A stretch of DNA of 64,000 nt, taken from contig NZ_LOKW01000027.1 of the NCBI RefSeq assembly GCF_002211305.1, positions 124,001 through 188,000 on the forward strand, read 5' to 3'. The translations under genes and the position numbers were made by a program. Below the pieces are notes generated by a model. That model made no database searches, was not told where the DNA came from, and saw only the letters and a list, made by a program, of their open reading frames with translations. The first letter of the stretch is position 1. Each line of letters opens with the position of its first letter. Positions 62,871 to 64,000 of the stretch are shown piece by piece. This stretch comes from Rhizobium sp. R634 (GTDB taxonomy: Bacteria > Pseudomonadota > Alphaproteobacteria > Rhizobiales > Rhizobiaceae).

Positions 62871-64000
62871 TGGGGCTGTGGCGCAAGTTTGCGATCGGAT
62901 CCGCCGCCGGCGTCGTTCTCGCCGGCGCGGGTCTGCTTGCGCTCGACGCCGCCGACCGGGCCTTTCCGCCGCCGCTGGAGAAGGCTGATATTGTCTCCGC
63001 CGAGGTGCTGGATGCGGATGGTCAATTGCTGCGCGCCTTTGCGACGTCGGAGGGCCGCTGGCGGCTGAAGACTGGAGTTGCCGACGTCGATCCGCAATTC
63101 CTGCGCATGCTGATTGCCTATGAAGACCAGCGCTTCTACAGCCACGGCGGCGTCGACCCTTGGGCGCTCGGGCGCGCGAGCCTGCAATTCGTCAGCAATG
63201 GCCGCATCGTCTCCGGCGCCTCGACGCTTTCGATGCAGGTGGCCCGGCTGATCGAGCCGCGCCCGGAACGGACGCTCTCGGCAAAACTGCTGCAGCTTGC
63301 GCGGGCGGTGCAGATCGAGCGGCGGCTGACCAAGGAACAGATCCTCGACCTGTATCTCACCCACGCACCTTATGGCGGCAATCTCGAAGGCGTGCGCGCC
63401 GCGAGCCTTGCCTATTTCGGCAAGGAGCCGCGCCGCCTGACGGTCGCCGAGGCGGCGCTGCTCGTCGCCCTGCCGCAATTGCCGGAACGGCGCCGGCCGG
63501 ACCGCAATCTCAAGGCGGCGGAGGAAGCACGAAGGCGCGTGCTCGACCGCGTCGCGGTGGCCGAGGCCGTCGGCGATGGCGAGGCGGAGCGGGCCGAGGG
63601 GGTAGCCATTCCCTCGCGGCGCATGCAATTGCCGGCGCTCGCCGCCCACCTCGCCGAGGCGGCCGTTCGCAAGCATCCTACGGTCCTCAAACACCAGACG
63701 ACATTGAAGAAGCAGGTGCAGCAGGGGCTGGAGTCGGTCGCGCGGGCAGCGGCCATGAAGCTCGGGCCGAAGCTGTCGCTTGCCATGGTGATGGCGGATG
63801 CACAGACGGGCGAGATTGTCGGCGAGGTCGGCTCGGCCGATTATTTCGATACCAGCCGCTCCGGCTGGATCGACATGACGCGCGTCAACCGTTCGCCGGG
63901 CTCGACACTGAAGCCCTTCATCTACGGCCTCGCTTTCGAGCAGGGTCTCGTCTCCCAGGAGACGATCATCGAGGACCGGCCCGCCGATTTCTTCGGCTAT
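62870..64000 (+). CDS. pbpC: Penicillin-binding protein 1C (partial, runs off window)
   Basis: The first 377 codons are present; the gene continues beyond the window. TM/signal-anchor (FAIGSAAGVVLAGAGLLAL), then the GT51 glycosyltransferase with YEDQRFYSHGGVD (catalytic Glu85) and SGASTLSMQVARL. The transpeptidase active-site motif is SPGSTLKPF (nucleophile Ser345, Lys348). It overlaps the macroglobulin stop by one base, as in the E. coli yfhM-pbpC pair. Murein synthase and repair role in the periplasm. Confidence 0.95.
   Translation, partial: MGLWRKFAIGSAAGVVLAGAGLLALDAADRAFPPPLEKADIVSAEVLDADGQLLRAFATSEGRWRLKTGVADVDPQFLRMLIAYEDQRFYSHGGVDPWALGRASLQFVSNGRIVSGASTLSMQVARLIEPRPERTLSAKLLQLARAVQIERRLTKEQILDLYLTHAPYGGNLEGVRAASLAYFGKEPRRLTVAEAALLVALPQLPERRRPDRNLKAAEEARRRVLDRVAVAEAVGDGEAERAEGVAIPSRRMQLPALAAHLAEAAVRKHPTVLKHQTTLKKQVQQGLESVARAAAMKLGPKLSLAMVMADAQTGEIVGEVGSADYFDTSRSGWIDMTRVNRSPGSTLKPFIYGLAFEQGLVSQETIIEDRPADFFGY

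Noticed and set aside
1..64000. tRNA, rRNA or mobile element
   Set aside because: No tRNA-like cloverleaf signals, rRNA or transposase/integrase genes were recognised by eye; a covariance-model scan would be decisive.

Overview
This 64 kb window reads as a chromosomal segment of an alphaproteobacterium of the Rhizobium etli / R. leguminosarum type. The basis is its high GC content, the rhizobial gene repertoire (several class III nucleotide cyclases, a CyaC-type redox cyclase, FkbM methyltransferase, cyoABCD-SURF1) and a RIME-like intergenic element with 8-bp terminal inverted repeats at 34849-34974. I see no rRNA, tRNA, CRISPR array, prophage or insertion sequence. The window is dense and mostly chromosomal housekeeping or adaptive genes. 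The last gene (PBP1C) runs off the right edge.

Layout. 0.1-6.2 kb: a CyaC-type adenylate cyclase (membrane haem anchor + 2Fe-2S + cyclase) overlapping an FkbM methyltransferase, a convergent membrane protein, and a Cache-HAMP cyclase. 6.4-13.1 kb: a leftward operon DUF805-DUF4129-DUF4350-MoxR-DUF58-SpoIIM-RDD, an uncharacterised envelope/AAA+ system. 13.3-18.9 kb: a small methyltransferase, a DUF3095 cyclase-like protein, a YefM-YoeB toxin-antitoxin pair with its operator, a UDP-sugar dehydrogenase and a divergent third class III cyclase. 19.0-28.7 kb: a peptide-type ABC importer (fused ATPases, Tat-type binding protein, two permeases), then three glycosyltransferases. 28.8-30.4 kb: a YafY/WYL regulator, a VOC protein and an EVE protein, with the same palindrome in front of both the regulator and the VOC gene. 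30.7-34.0 kb: a 904-aa ABC-exporter-like protein that has lost its ATPase residues, followed by a stand-alone cyclic-nucleotide-binding domain. 34.0-36.3 kb: a ParE-type toxin-antitoxin pair, the RIME element and an MHS-type MFS transporter. 36.7-41.8 kb: cytochrome bo quinol oxidase cyoABCD plus SURF1. 41.9-47.4 kb: acyltransferase, hybrid PAS histidine kinase, FAD/NAD(P) protein, FMN reductase. 47.6-51.4 kb: a two-gene heterodimeric ABC exporter with one degenerate ATP site. 51.5-56.8 kb: a glycine-zipper protein, two LacI regulators, a Bcr/CflA exporter with divergent TetR regulator, and a lone receiver protein. 57.4-64.0 kb: alpha-2-macroglobulin and PBP1C.

Two themes recur. The first is cyclic-nucleotide signalling: three class III cyclases, one DUF3095 protein and one cNMP-binding protein. 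One of the cyclases, the CyaC type, is of a family reported to respond to the quinone pool, which the cyo oxidase in the same window consumes. The second is envelope biology: glycosyltransferases, exporters, the MoxR/DUF58 operon, and macroglobulin plus PBP1C. The most unusual item is the pseudo-ATPase ABC protein next to an apparently cAMP-competent binding domain.
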